From NCBI GenBank assembly GCA_963828705.1, contig CAWHGA010000014.1:1-64000 (forward strand): 64,000 bases of DNA, read 5' to 3'. Of the stretch, positions 7,836-16,992 are shown one piece after another (positions within the stretch are counted from its first letter, which is position 1; each line of letters starts with the position of its first letter). This stretch comes from CAWDJT01 sp963828705 (GTDB lineage: Bacteria; Desulfobacterota; Syntrophobacteria; Syntrophobacterales; Syntrophobacteraceae). Below the pieces are notes generated by a model, which ran no database searches, was not told the origin of the DNA, and saw only the letters and a list, made by a program, of their open reading frames with translations. A program made the position numbers and the translations under genes.

Positions 7836-9381
7836 ATGAAGATCCACTGGCAGGTTGCTGTTCAGGGTGATTGGGAAGCTGACGCGTTGATTCTTTTTGG
7901 CTTTGAAGGCGATGATCCTTGGCCGGTGGGGGTGCAGGCCTGGCTGGCTGGTACCGGGGAGTGGCTGAGCGGTTCGCCGGGGCTGCAGGATTTCCGCCGC
8001 AAGTGGCAGGAAGTAGTGGTCGGTTACGCGCCGAACGCCGGACAGAAGCTTCCGCGCGCCATTCTGGTGGGATTGGGTAAGCGCGATGATTTTGACCTCG
8101 ATAAATGGCGGGGGGCAGTGGCGACGGGGTTGCGCAGGTGTCGCGAACTGCGGGTGGCGAGCCCGGCCTTGGCGGCCATGACTTTGGAAGGGTTGCCCTT
8201 TCCAGCTGACGTCGCTTTGCGTGAGGCGCTTGTCGGTGGTCTGCTCGGGTTGTATCGCTTCGACCAGCTTAAGACCAAGGACCGCGACCAGATATTCGAC
8301 CTGGAAAGCGTCGAATTGCTGATCGAACAGCCGCCAGATACCTCGCTGAACCGTGCGGTGAGTCACGCCCAGGCGGTGGTGGCGGGGGTGACGCTCGCCC
8401 GCGACCTGGTGACTGCTCCGGCCAATCAGGTGACCCCTGGGTTTCTGGCCCGGACCGCAGGAGAACTAGCGCAGCGCTACGGATTCCAACTGGACGCGAT
8501 CGACCAGAACAGGGCTGAGGCCCTGGGGATGGGGGCGTTTCTGGCGGTGGCCCAGGGTAGCCGGGAACCGGCCTACATGTTGGTGCTCGACCATGCCCCC
8601 GCGGGCACGGAGACGGACCCTCCCGCTGGTGTTTGTCGGCAAGGGGATCACCTTTGATACTGGCGGGATTTCCATCAAACCCAGCGACAAGATGGACCTG
8701 ATGAAACACGATATGGCCGGGGCAGCAGCCGTCCTCGGGGCGTTTGTGGTGCTCGGTGAACTGGCCGTGCCGCAGCGGGTCGTCGGCATCATTCCCTGCA
8801 CCGAAAACATGCCGGATGGCAAAGCATACAAACCCGGCGATGTGATCCGTTCCATGGCGGGACTCACTATCGAGGTCATCAGCACCGACGCCGAAGGCCG
8901 GATGGTCCTATGCGATGCCCTGACCTACGGGCAGCGATTTCACCCCGTTGCCATGGTCGATATCGCAACCCTCACCGGGGCTTGCATCATCGCTCTGGGA
9001 GAGCAGGTGGGCGCTGTCATGGGCAACCGTGATCGGCTGGTGGGAGCGGTTCAGGAACTGGCTCTGGCCGTGGGTGAACGACTCTGGCCGCTGCCGCTGT
9101 GGGATTTCTATCAGGATGATATGAAAAGCGATGTGGCCGATTGCAGGAACGTGGGCAGCAGCCGCAAGGCCGGGAGCATCATCGGCGGCATGTTTCTCAA
9201 ACAATTCGTGCCTCAGGAGATACCCTGGCTTCATTTGGATATTGCCGGACCGGCCTGGGCCGACAAGGACCTGCCCATCATCCCCAAAGGAGGAACAGGT
9301 TTCGGTGTGCGGCTGCTGGTGGAGTTGGCCCTGCACTGGCGGGAACAGAAGAACCGATTGAGAACTCCCCAGGGAATGTAA
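7836..9381 (+). CDS. pepA: leucyl aminopeptidase (cytosol aminopeptidase M17), frameshifted
   Basis: Translation from 7836 (AGGAGGAGAGC site) gives the N-terminal macro-like domain up to about residue 260. The frame then breaks between about 8600 and 8625, and the catalytic M17 domain continues to 9381. The metal-binding segment VGKGITFDTGGISIKP and the signature STDAEGRMVLCDALTY are intact, and total length (about 514 residues) is normal. The enzyme removes N-terminal residues from peptides and uses two divalent metal ions. A single base extra near 8610 would explain the break, so this is probably a sequence error. It follows the ThiF-like gene by 49 bases. Confidence 0.93.
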
Positions 9382-9674
9382 AGTATCAGCCGTTTCTGCC
9401 GCCTTGCTGATGCCGGCGCCGGTGCCGGTTCAGCCTGCGGCGACGACAACCAACTGATCTTCCTGGGAGCAGCTCTTTGCAGATTGCGGCCGATCACCAA
9501 TGGCGCTCGATTGCATCGAAGCTGAAACATCGTTTTGTCTTCGACCCTTGACTACTCCCCTCCATTAGGTGACCATACCTAGTTTTGCAGCGCTGCGGAA
9601 TTTTTATATCGTTCATTCTGACACGGGAATGGGTGAGCTTCAGAAGAGCCGCCTCACGCCCCAAGGGTTAACCA

Positions 9675-11462
9675 ATGCTGATACGTCAAGACCTACGCAA
9701 TTTGGCCATTATCGCCCACGTGGATCACGGCAAGACCACCCTGGTGGACGCCATGCTTTGGCAAAGCGGTGTCTTTCGGGACAACGAACAGGTTGCCGAA
9801 CGGGTTATGGACAGCCTGGATCTGGAACGGGAAAAGGGCATCACCATCATGGCCAAGAACACCGCCATTGTGTACCGGGGGGTTAAAATCAATATCGTAG
9901 ACACCCCCGGTCATGCCGATTTCGGCGGTGAAGTGGAGCGCACCCTCAACATGGTGGACGGTGTCATGCTCCTGGTCGATGCCACTGAAGGTCCGCTGCC
10001 GCAGACTCGATTTGTACTGGGCAAGGCGCTGGCGCGGGGTCTGCCCCCTATCGTGGTGATCAACAAAATCGACCGCCCGGATCGGCGCATCCAAGAAGTG
10101 CTGGACGAGATCTACGACCTCTTCATCGATCTGGATGCCGCCGAAAAGCAATTGGATTTCCCGGTGCTCTACACCAACGCCAAGGCCGGGATCGCTCTCA
10201 CCGACCCCGACGGTCAGGGGCGCGACCTGGTACCATTGTTTGAATCCATCCTCGCCGCTATTCCCGCTCCTTCATATGACCCGGAGGCGCCACTGCAGTT
10301 TCTGGTCACCAACCTGCACCACAGCGACTATGTGGGGCGGATCGGCGTCGGCAAGGTGGTCAATGGGTCCTTGCGTTACGGTCAGGAAGTGGCGCTGCTC
10401 AAGGCCGGCGATGTGCCGCCGCGCAAGGCGAACCTTAGTGTTGTGTACTCTTACGAAGGACTCAACCGGGTGGAGCGGGACGTGGTCTCTGCCGGGGACA
10501 TTGCTGCAGTAGCCGGGGTGGACGACATCTTTATCGGTGACACCCTGGGTGACCTTGCCGATCCACGGCCTTTGCCGGTTATCACCGTGGAGGATCCGAC
10601 CATCTCCATGGTTTTTTCGGTGAACACCTCTCCTCTTGCCGGCAAGGAAGGAACGTTGCTCACCTCGCGGCACATCAAGGAACGCCTCGACAAGGAATTG
10701 CTCTACAATGTGAGTATTCGAGTCGAGCAGGCGGAGAATCGGGATTCTTTCCGGGTGAGCGCCCGGGGTGAATTGCAGCTGGCGGTGTTGGTGGAAACGA
10801 TGCGGCGGGAAGGTTTTGAGCTCTCTATCTCCAAACCAAGGATCATCACTCGTGAGGTAGACGGCAAGCTGTTCGAACCTATGGAATTGGCGGTGATCGA
10901 TCTGCCGGAGAAATTCGTCGGGATTGTCACGGAAATGCTGAGTTCACGGCGTGGCCAGATGACCAAGATGGTCAACAACGGTTTCGGCCGCGTACGGCTG
11001 GAATTCGAAATCCCCTCGCGGGGCCTGATCGGCTTCCGCAGCCAGTTCCTGACCGATACTCGCGGCACCGGAATCCTGAATACACTCATCGTCGGCCACA
11101 CGCCCTATGCGGGAGAGATCGTCGGCCGGCCCAACGGTGCCCTGGTTTCCGACCGCGACGGCAAGGCGGTGGGGTATGCGATCTATCATCTGCAGCCCCG
11201 CGGCACCATTTTCGTCAGCCCCGGAGATCCGGCCTATCCGGGCATGATCGTCGGCGAGAACTCGCGTTCTGATGACCTGTGGGTCAATATCACCAAGGAG
11301 AAAAAGCTCACCAACATCCGGGCGTCGGGTACCGATGAAGCCCTGCGCCTCATCCCGCCCCGGCAGTTCACCCTCGAACAGGCCATGGAATACATTGACG
11401 ACGATGAACTGGTGGAAGTGACGCCGAAATCCATCCGGCTTCGAAAAATGAAGCTGAGGTGA
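9675..11462 (+). CDS. typA: ribosome-binding GTPase TypA/BipA
   Basis: A complete 595-residue translational GTPase. G1 is AHVDHGKTT, G3 is DTPGHADF and G4 is NKID. Domain II, the EF-G-like domains III and V, and the TypA-specific C-terminal domain follow, including RGLIGFRSQFLTDTRG. TypA binds the 70S ribosome at the EF-G site and aids ribosome assembly and stress adaptation. The start is an ATG at 9675 preceded by AAGG. About 290 bases of sequence without a gene separate it from pepA. Confidence 0.97.
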   Translation: MLIRQDLRNLAIIAHVDHGKTTLVDAMLWQSGVFRDNEQVAERVMDSLDLEREKGITIMAKNTAIVYRGVKINIVDTPGHADFGGEVERTLNMVDGVMLLVDATEGPLPQTRFVLGKALARGLPPIVVINKIDRPDRRIQEVLDEIYDLFIDLDAAEKQLDFPVLYTNAKAGIALTDPDGQGRDLVPLFESILAAIPAPSYDPEAPLQFLVTNLHHSDYVGRIGVGKVVNGSLRYGQEVALLKAGDVPPRKANLSVVYSYEGLNRVERDVVSAGDIAAVAGVDDIFIGDTLGDLADPRPLPVITVEDPTISMVFSVNTSPLAGKEGTLLTSRHIKERLDKELLYNVSIRVEQAENRDSFRVSARGELQLAVLVETMRREGFELSISKPRIITREVDGKLFEPMELAVIDLPEKFVGIVTEMLSSRRGQMTKMVNNGFGRVRLEFEIPSRGLIGFRSQFLTDTRGTGILNTLIVGHTPYAGEIVGRPNGALVSDRDGKAVGYAIYHLQPRGTIFVSPGDPAYPGMIVGENSRSDDLWVNITKEKKLTNIRASGTDEALRLIPPRQFTLEQAMEYIDDDELVEVTPKSIRLRKMKLR

Positions 11463-11546
11463 CGGGGGGTCCAGGGAAGTGTTCTGCCCCGGGTACCTTG
11501 GCGTCCTGGTCCTCTGGCGAGAGATCGGAGGGGCCAGGTTGGGTTC

Positions 11547-12326
11547 TCAGGGTTTCTGCCCGGTGGCGACCATGCGTCGGTTCATGAACCCATAGTCGCC
11601 TTTGGTGGAGTGCGGGGAGAAATCGCGAAGGACCTGGATCCCTTCAAATCCCGCCTGCTGGAGCAACTGCGTGAGGTCTTCGGTTTCGTAGAGTCGAATG
11701 GCGTAGCTAGAATCCCGAATCAGCCCCTGCCTCTTGCTGATCACCACTTCGCGCGCACAGATCCGATCCGGGTGCATTTCCCGTTGACGGCATACCACGA
11801 TGTCGTCTCCGGCCTCGTGCCAGGCATTGGCGTTGAAGGCCTGTCGAATCGCCTCCCCGTCGGCCACATCCACCAGCACCCAGCCACCGGGACGCAGCAC
11901 TCGGTTGGCTTCGGCGAGGATCTGCCGGTCGGCGTCCGGATCGGCGATATAGCCCAGGGAATTGCCCAGCATGAGCACATGGTCGAAACTGACAGAGGCC
12001 AAACCGGTGCTTCGCGCGTCGGCCCGGATGCAGGCCATGGTTTGGCGGTCTTCGGTGCACTGGGCTCGAGCGTGTGCCACCAGGTGTTCGGAATAATCCA
12101 GCAAAGTGCAGCGATGAAAGCCGCGACGGCAGAACTCCAGGCTGTGTCGTCCGTGGCCGCCGCACAAATCCAGAATGTGGTGTTCCGGCTGTATCGGGAG
12201 GAGTTCACAGACCAGGTCCACTTCCCGGCAGGTGATCTCCCTGTTGCAAACCGACCGGGCATCGGTGAGCAGATAGACCTCATCGAATATGGCCTTCCAC
12301 CAGTCGGGCTCCACCCGGATCGTCAT
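11547..12326 (-). CDS. SAM-dependent class I methyltransferase
   Basis: A soluble protein of about 259 residues with a Rossmann methyltransferase core: motif I is ILDLCGGHGRHSLEF, followed by LLDYS, FDHVLMLGNSLGY and LRPGGWVLVD. The substrate cannot be read from sequence. The start ATG at 12326 overlaps the stop of the upstream ATP-grasp gene (ATGA), so the two are translationally coupled. This coupling is the best hint of function: the methyltransferase may modify the product of the ligase. Confidence 0.85.
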   Translation of the reverse strand: MTIRVEPDWWKAIFDEVYLLTDARSVCNREITCREVDLVCELLPIQPEHHILDLCGGHGRHSLEFCRRGFHRCTLLDYSEHLVAHARAQCTEDRQTMACIRADARSTGLASVSFDHVLMLGNSLGYIADPDADRQILAEANRVLRPGGWVLVDVADGEAIRQAFNANAWHEAGDDIVVCRQREMHPDRICAREVVISKRQGLIRDSSYAIRLYETEDLTQLLQQAGFEGIQVLRDFSPHSTKGDYGFMNRRMVATGQKP

Positions 12327-13759
12327 GTGGCCTCCGCACCCGCCCCAAACCCAAAGAGGCCGTCGGCCGCGATGATGGCCGGAGATCCGCCCCAGGGCTG
12401 CAGGCGCGCGATTTCCAACTCTTCCGCTTCGATCTTGACGATGGCATCCAGTTCCCCCGCCAGCCACATCCGTTCCAGTTCCAGACAGTCCAGCCAGACC
12501 CCGCGGCAGTATTGATCCAGCGCTGCCAGCTGGCTTTCGGTTATCAATCGAGGCCGCAGAGCGATCTTGATGGGGCCGAGCAGGTAGGTGAAGCGATGGT
12601 CCATGGCGAGGCGCTGCTGCATTTCAATGACTTCGGAGAGCTCGTCGGAGGGGATTGCCATCATGGCCTCATGGATGCGATCCACGGCTTCACGCACGCT
12701 CAGGTCGGAACGCAGCACGGCCAGCGGTTGGACTCCCCCGCCGCTGCCGACATTGGTTGGTACGCCGCCGTAGCGGCCCATGAATCCGAACAGCCCGGCT
12801 GGGCCCATGAGGCAGCGGAAGTCGGTTTGACAGCGTTCCAGGACGAGGTGTTGCTGATTCTCGTTCAGGCTGGGAATATCTTCGGCCCACAGCGGCAGCG
12901 GGACTTTTTCCTGAACGATATAGTTTCCTTCCTCCAGGGCCAACCTGATGGCCTGATCGGCGTCGGGGTGCACCTCGCCGACCCGCACCCCTTTGCCGGA
13001 ATAGCCACGCTCTGGTTTGAGCACCAAATCGGACCAATGCGTGCGGGTCCATTCGATCAGATCGGCAATGTCTTCGCCTTTTGGGCCATCGGTGCGCCGC
13101 GGGTGGAACTGACGGGTCCAGGGGGTGCGCGCCACGGTTTCAAGGTGAAATCGTCGGCGTTCGGGACCGGTGATGACTTCAAACATGCTTTTCACATTGA
13201 TGGGTTCGGTCCCCCGCGGATTGATCACGCGCTGTTCCCGAATGGCCTGCAGCACCGGGGTGAGGTCGTGTTTGCGGTGCAATGCCAGGAGCACATCCGA
13301 GTTGAAATCCATAAAGATGAGCGATACCGGCTGGCCGTGCCAGCACACCCGCCCGCCCTGCAGTTCGAGTTCGTGGGGTGCCATGAGCGCCCCGGTGATG
13401 CCGTCGACGGCACTGAGATGATTGGCAAGGTTGATGTTCTCGGTGACGTCTGCGAGGGTTTCTTCCTCGGCCACCACAGCGATCAGGCCGGAGTTTGACC
13501 CTTCGCGATCCCGATAGACCTGGATCAGCATCTCTACAAAGCCATTTACTGGGAAGAGCAGCGGATGGTCGAAATCCAGCTCGACACCGCAGGGACGAAT
13601 GGTGTTGAGCCGCTGCCAGACGCTTTTGCCGATGATTTGTGTGATGCGCTGATAGTCCCAGCCGCCGGGGCTGCCCAGGTTCCATTCGGAATGACATCCA
13701 AGAAAACCGTTCAAATTCCGCTCCTCATTTGATCTTGCCCGGAGGCTGTCGCAGAACAC
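12323..13759 (-). CDS. ATP-grasp-like ligase
   Basis: A protein of about 478 residues. The central part contains an ATP-grasp nucleotide-binding pattern: DLVLKPERGYSGKGVRVG (glycine-rich loop with lysine), then NYIVQEKVPLP, and later NVGSGGGVQPLAVL. The N-terminal half (PVSLIFMDFN, INPRGTEPINVKSMFEVI) resembles the layout of circularly permuted ATP-grasp or glutathionylspermidine-synthase-like enzymes, which form peptide-like amide bonds. That subfamily assignment is from memory. The start is a GTG at 13759, seven bases after the DUF885 gene; it is uncertain because no ATG is near. No signal peptide or membrane segment is seen. Confidence 0.65.
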   Translation of the reverse strand: MFCDSLRARSNEERNLNGFLGCHSEWNLGSPGGWDYQRITQIIGKSVWQRLNTIRPCGVELDFDHPLLFPVNGFVEMLIQVYRDREGSNSGLIAVVAEEETLADVTENINLANHLSAVDGITGALMAPHELELQGGRVCWHGQPVSLIFMDFNSDVLLALHRKHDLTPVLQAIREQRVINPRGTEPINVKSMFEVITGPERRRFHLETVARTPWTRQFHPRRTDGPKGEDIADLIEWTRTHWSDLVLKPERGYSGKGVRVGEVHPDADQAIRLALEEGNYIVQEKVPLPLWAEDIPSLNENQQHLVLERCQTDFRCLMGPAGLFGFMGRYGGVPTNVGSGGGVQPLAVLRSDLSVREAVDRIHEAMMAIPSDELSEVIEMQQRLAMDHRFTYLLGPIKIALRPRLITESQLAALDQYCRGVWLDCLELERMWLAGELDAIVKIEAEELEIARLQPWGGSPAIIAADGLFGFGAGAEAT

Positions 13760-13766
13760 CCCTTAT

Positions 13767-15446
13767 TCAGATCCTCTCCTTCAGGGTGAAAGGATTTGAG
13801 GCATTACGCAGCAGGTTGTTGCTGGTACCCAGGGCCTGCAACCGTTGTTCGGCCAGATGAAAGGGCAACTGCCCACCTTCCAGGAGTTCCTGGTGGAAGC
13901 GATCCCGGCCCAGGTGAGGGGCAAAGCTCTTCCGTAGTTGCATTATTTCATAACGGCCCAGACTGTAACACAATTGATAGCCCGGGCTGAGTCGAAAACG
14001 AGTGACCTGGGCTGTGGCTTCTTCGGTGGAAAAGCCGGCAGTGGTGAGCAGACCGACAGCATCCTCCGGTTTCAGCCGGCCGGTGGTGAGGCCGACATCT
14101 ATCTGACAGCGGGCCGCGCGCCAGAGCCTGCGTTTGCAATCGACCAGAAGTTCGATAGGCAGTTCCACATAGCCGTATTCGGCCAGGAGCGATTCGGCAT
14201 AATAAGCCCAGCCTTCGTAAAAGAGGGCTGACTCGATCTGGCGGCGCACCGGATTGGCAAGATTTCTGCGGACGCTGTCCAACAATTGGTGGCCGGGAAT
14301 GGTTTCATGGGCTGAAAGGAACCGGTACTCGCGATGAAGCCGCTTGCGGAGCCGTTCTTCGGCTTGCCGGCCACGATGTCGCGGAAGCCGGGTACTGAGG
14401 AAGAATCGGTCGGCTTCGCTGCCATGAGCCCCGGAGGCGGCGCTAAAGGATGCAGAACTGCGCACTGACCGCAGATAGGTAGGCGTTTCGCAAAGCAGCA
14501 GGGGCTCTGAGCCAACGAGCTCGTCGAAACCGTGTTGGCGAAAGAATGAGGTCAGCCGTTTGATTTCCCGGCCGTAGAGAGCAAAGGTGTCCAGCTGTCC
14601 GACTTCGGGCGGGCTGTAGGCGTGATACAGTTGCCCCCAGGATTTCCTAGGGTTGATGCTGTTTTGCAGCTGTTGCATTTGGCCCAGGTTTTCCTGCCAT
14701 TCTTCCACCGCAATCTGAAAGATCTCAGTCAGGCTCCGCTGGCATAAAAAAACCTGTCTCAGGTTCTTCTCGACACTGGTACCCTGGAGAGGGTCGTCAG
14801 GAAGAGAGGTAACGGCAGACAAGAACCTTCCGAAGGCATCCAATGCCGACTCGACTTGATGCAGAGCTGAGATGAAGTGCGGCGAATTGGCAGCGACGAC
14901 ACTGGTGGCGATTTCGGCCAGATAACTCCTGCAGTCAAAGACCATAGCGGTTGCCGTCTGATGGTACGATGTCGGCATGCTGTCAATATTGACTGTGGCC
15001 TGCTGTAGCAGGCGCGGAATGGCCTGGAGTCGAGCCATGGCCCGTTCGGTTTGTTCCCGCGGATCTGATGCGGGTTTAGTCAGGGCGTGATCGAGCCCGA
15101 TAAAAGCAATCTTCAAGTAGAGCAACGGGTTGTGGCGCCAGGAGCGGCTTTCCTTGAACTCGATCAAAACCCCTGCGACATTAGCCTTCACAAGGTCCAG
15201 ATCGATGAGCGTTTCCAGGTCAGTAGCGGCGGCGGTTCGGCGATCGAATTCTTCTCGGAAGGCCTCGAGATCGGCAAGACATTCGTTCACGGCAGCGGCA
15301 TCGAGGTCTTCGATGCGATGGTAATGTCTGCTGGCCGCCTGGGCCCGAGGCAGGGCCAGGAATTCATCACTGGCGCACATAACCGGAAAATGCTCGGCCA
15401 GGTAGTCGAAATATCGGGAAATCAACGCAGTGTGTCCATCTTCCAT
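13767..15446 (-). CDS. DUF885 family protein (putative zinc metallopeptidase)
   Basis: From the ATG at 15446 the protein has about 559 residues. The C-terminal half has the DUF885 hallmark HETIPGHQL (HExxxGH, about residues 375-385), followed by EGWAYYAE with the likely third ligand Glu, and the terminal SPGYQLCYSLGRYEIMQLR. Members are thought to be peptidases or carboxypeptidases, but few are characterised. An open frame continues upstream to 15680; it translates into Cys-rich low-quality sequence over repeat-like DNA and is probably not coding. It is the first gene of the DUF885-ligase-methyltransferase unit. Confidence 0.8.
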   Translation of the reverse strand: MEDGHTALISRYFDYLAEHFPVMCASDEFLALPRAQAASRHYHRIEDLDAAAVNECLADLEAFREEFDRRTAAATDLETLIDLDLVKANVAGVLIEFKESRSWRHNPLLYLKIAFIGLDHALTKPASDPREQTERAMARLQAIPRLLQQATVNIDSMPTSYHQTATAMVFDCRSYLAEIATSVVAANSPHFISALHQVESALDAFGRFLSAVTSLPDDPLQGTSVEKNLRQVFLCQRSLTEIFQIAVEEWQENLGQMQQLQNSINPRKSWGQLYHAYSPPEVGQLDTFALYGREIKRLTSFFRQHGFDELVGSEPLLLCETPTYLRSVRSSASFSAASGAHGSEADRFFLSTRLPRHRGRQAEERLRKRLHREYRFLSAHETIPGHQLLDSVRRNLANPVRRQIESALFYEGWAYYAESLLAEYGYVELPIELLVDCKRRLWRAARCQIDVGLTTGRLKPEDAVGLLTTAGFSTEEATAQVTRFRLSPGYQLCYSLGRYEIMQLRKSFAPHLGRDRFHQELLEGGQLPFHLAEQRLQALGTSNNLLRNASNPFTLKERI

Positions 15447-16002
15447 AAAGGACCAGGTGCTCCCACATAGCCGTTCACCACACACGGTCACGTCCCATCG
15501 AAACACTTCAAAACCACGAGACACAAAGGTCTCACCACAGAGATCACAACGCGACTTCTGGCCACAACCAAACGACGGAAAACATCTGCCGCAGAGGTGC
15601 TGAGAACCCTGAGAATACCCAAGTTTACACAAAACTCTTGAAAAGAATTCAAGAAATTGCACGTTACGGGCACAGGGCACCCATGATTCTTCTTCTGTTA
15701 TGGTTGGTCGTCGTTGCCCCTGCCAATGACCTGAATAATAAGTATTTTAGAATAGTTGCGCTAGTTCTGGGGAGCCTTGGCTGGAGTGCAAAATGATGAA
15801 TCGATGGACTTTTTGCAATGTGCGCCGCCTTTTTCTTGCCTTTCAGAAGCTCTAGCGTTAAGCTCGAACAGAGTAAATTGACTGGCTCAGTATTTTGGGT
15901 TGTGTGGGGGTGGGGTTTTTATTTGTCGAAAGCAGTTTTTGGATGGCTCCTAAGTAACGCACCAAAAATAATGTCAACGTTTAACCAGGGAGGAGCAGGG
16001 AG
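15447..16002. other. intergenic region between divergent genes
   Basis: About 550 bases between the DUF885 gene and the cold-shock gene. The part at 15505-15640 holds CACCACAGAG-type sequence similar to the repeat at 33671-33752. The part at 15790-16000 is T- and G-rich and is probably the long 5' leader typical of cold-shock genes, but no defined promoter was assigned. Confidence 0.4.
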
Positions 16003-16203
16003 ATGGCGGAAGGTCGCGTCAAATGGTTCAATGTGACCAAGGGTTATGGGTTTATCGAGGCCGACACCGGGAAAGATGTCTTTGTGCATCATTCAGCCAT
16101 TGAGGGTCAGGGTTTCAAGACTCTCGAAGAGGGTGAGCGGGTCAGCTTTGAAGTGGAACAAGGCGCCAAAGGCCCGGCAGCGGTCAAGGTGAGAAAACTA
16201 TAG
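16003..16203 (+). CDS. cold-shock protein, CspA family
   Basis: A complete 66-residue single-domain OB-fold protein. RNP1 is KGYGFI and RNP2 is DVFVHHSAI. It begins at a perfectly spaced GGAGGAGCAGGGAG ribosome-binding region. Family members bind single-stranded RNA and DNA and melt secondary structure in the cold. A long leader precedes it, and a Rho-independent terminator follows at 16237-16264. Confidence 0.96.
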   Translation: MAEGRVKWFNVTKGYGFIEADTGKDVFVHHSAIEGQGFKTLEEGERVSFEVEQGAKGPAAVKVRKL

Positions 16204-16236
16204 AACACCCAGGGTCAGTTCACCTGCGGGAACAAG

Positions 16237-16264
16237 AAGCCGGAGTTCGATCTTCGGCTTTTTT
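16237..16264 (+). terminator. Rho-independent terminator after the cold-shock gene
   Basis: Nine-base stem AAGCCGGAG / CTTCGGCTT with a six-base loop (TTCGAT) and one G-T pair, followed immediately by a run of T (16259-16264). Confidence 0.85.
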
Positions 16265-16297
16265 GTCTCATAAGGGGCTGGCAGGAGGAATGGCAGT

Positions 16298-16510
16298 ATG
16301 GCAAAGAAGTCAAAAGTCACTTTTCACAAAATGGAAAAAGAAAAGGCCCGGCAGCAGAAACAGCGAGAGAAAGAAGCTCGCCGTGTCGAGGCGAAAGCTC
16401 ACAAGATCAGCCCCAAGCCGCCATTCAGCGATGAAGATCCGGATCTTGCCGGCATTCGGCCGGGTCCTCAGCCTCTGCCCGAGCAGTGGGACTATGTGGG
16501 AAGAAGATGA
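16298..16510 (+). CDS. small Lys/Arg-rich conserved-looking protein
   Basis: A 70-residue, strongly basic N-terminal half (KKSKVTFHKMEKEKARQQKQ) is followed by a Pro-rich acidic tail (FSDEDPDLAGIRPG, EQWDYVGRR). An AGGAGG site at 16282-16287 lies upstream; another ATG at 16289 in a different frame competes, but this frame reads more like protein. No known domain. It sits between the cold-shock and helicase genes, so a nucleic-acid-related role in cold adaptation is conceivable, but this is only contextual. Confidence 0.55.
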   Translation: MAKKSKVTFHKMEKEKARQQKQREKEARRVEAKAHKISPKPPFSDEDPDLAGIRPGPQPLPEQWDYVGRR

Positions 16511-16992
16511 TCTTCTGCGGGGCCGGCAGCCACTCCCAGGACGTCACTTCCGGCTTAAATCTTCGAACCTTCAACAAAAACAGCTTGCCATTCAATGTCA
16601 GGGCTGTTAAGAACCCATCAACTGTTTGAGACCTTGGCGGGAATGGTTTTGCGGACCGCATTCGTTTTTCCTTAGGTACCTGCCATCAAGCTCCATCGAT
16701 CACTGACCCCTTCGCTTCAGTAGTCTGATCCACTGCGGCAGCACGTTTGGTTGGCGACGATGTTTCAGGCCTGTCGTCTCAGTCGTGCTGCAGCCGCAAG
16801 CGCCAAATCGGCGCGGATTTCCCTCTGCAGCCTGGTAGTTATAACCTTTCAATAACGTTTCTGGATTGGGCCGCCGGTTGGTGCCGGTTGCGGCAAAATC
16901 CGGCCATGGCGTTTTGCGTCGTGCCGGGCAATCGCCTCATAACCTGCCGAGGCCGCCGGTTTAGGATCGGAAACGATTAAGGATTTCACCTA
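16511..16992. other. intergenic leader of the helicase gene
   Basis: About 480 bases without a gene. This is probably the promoter and leader of the downstream DEAD-box gene. GC-rich self-complementary patches occur around 16860-16960, but no known motif was identified. Confidence 0.4.

Noticed and set aside
11610..13498. Long plus-strand frames opposite the ligase and methyltransferase genes
   Set aside because: Shadow frames in high-GC coding DNA; the minus-strand products have clear motifs.
15447..15680. N-terminal extension of the DUF885 protein
   Set aside because: The extension is Cys-rich, runs over repeat-like DNA and has no counterpart in the family; the ATG at 15446 fits better.
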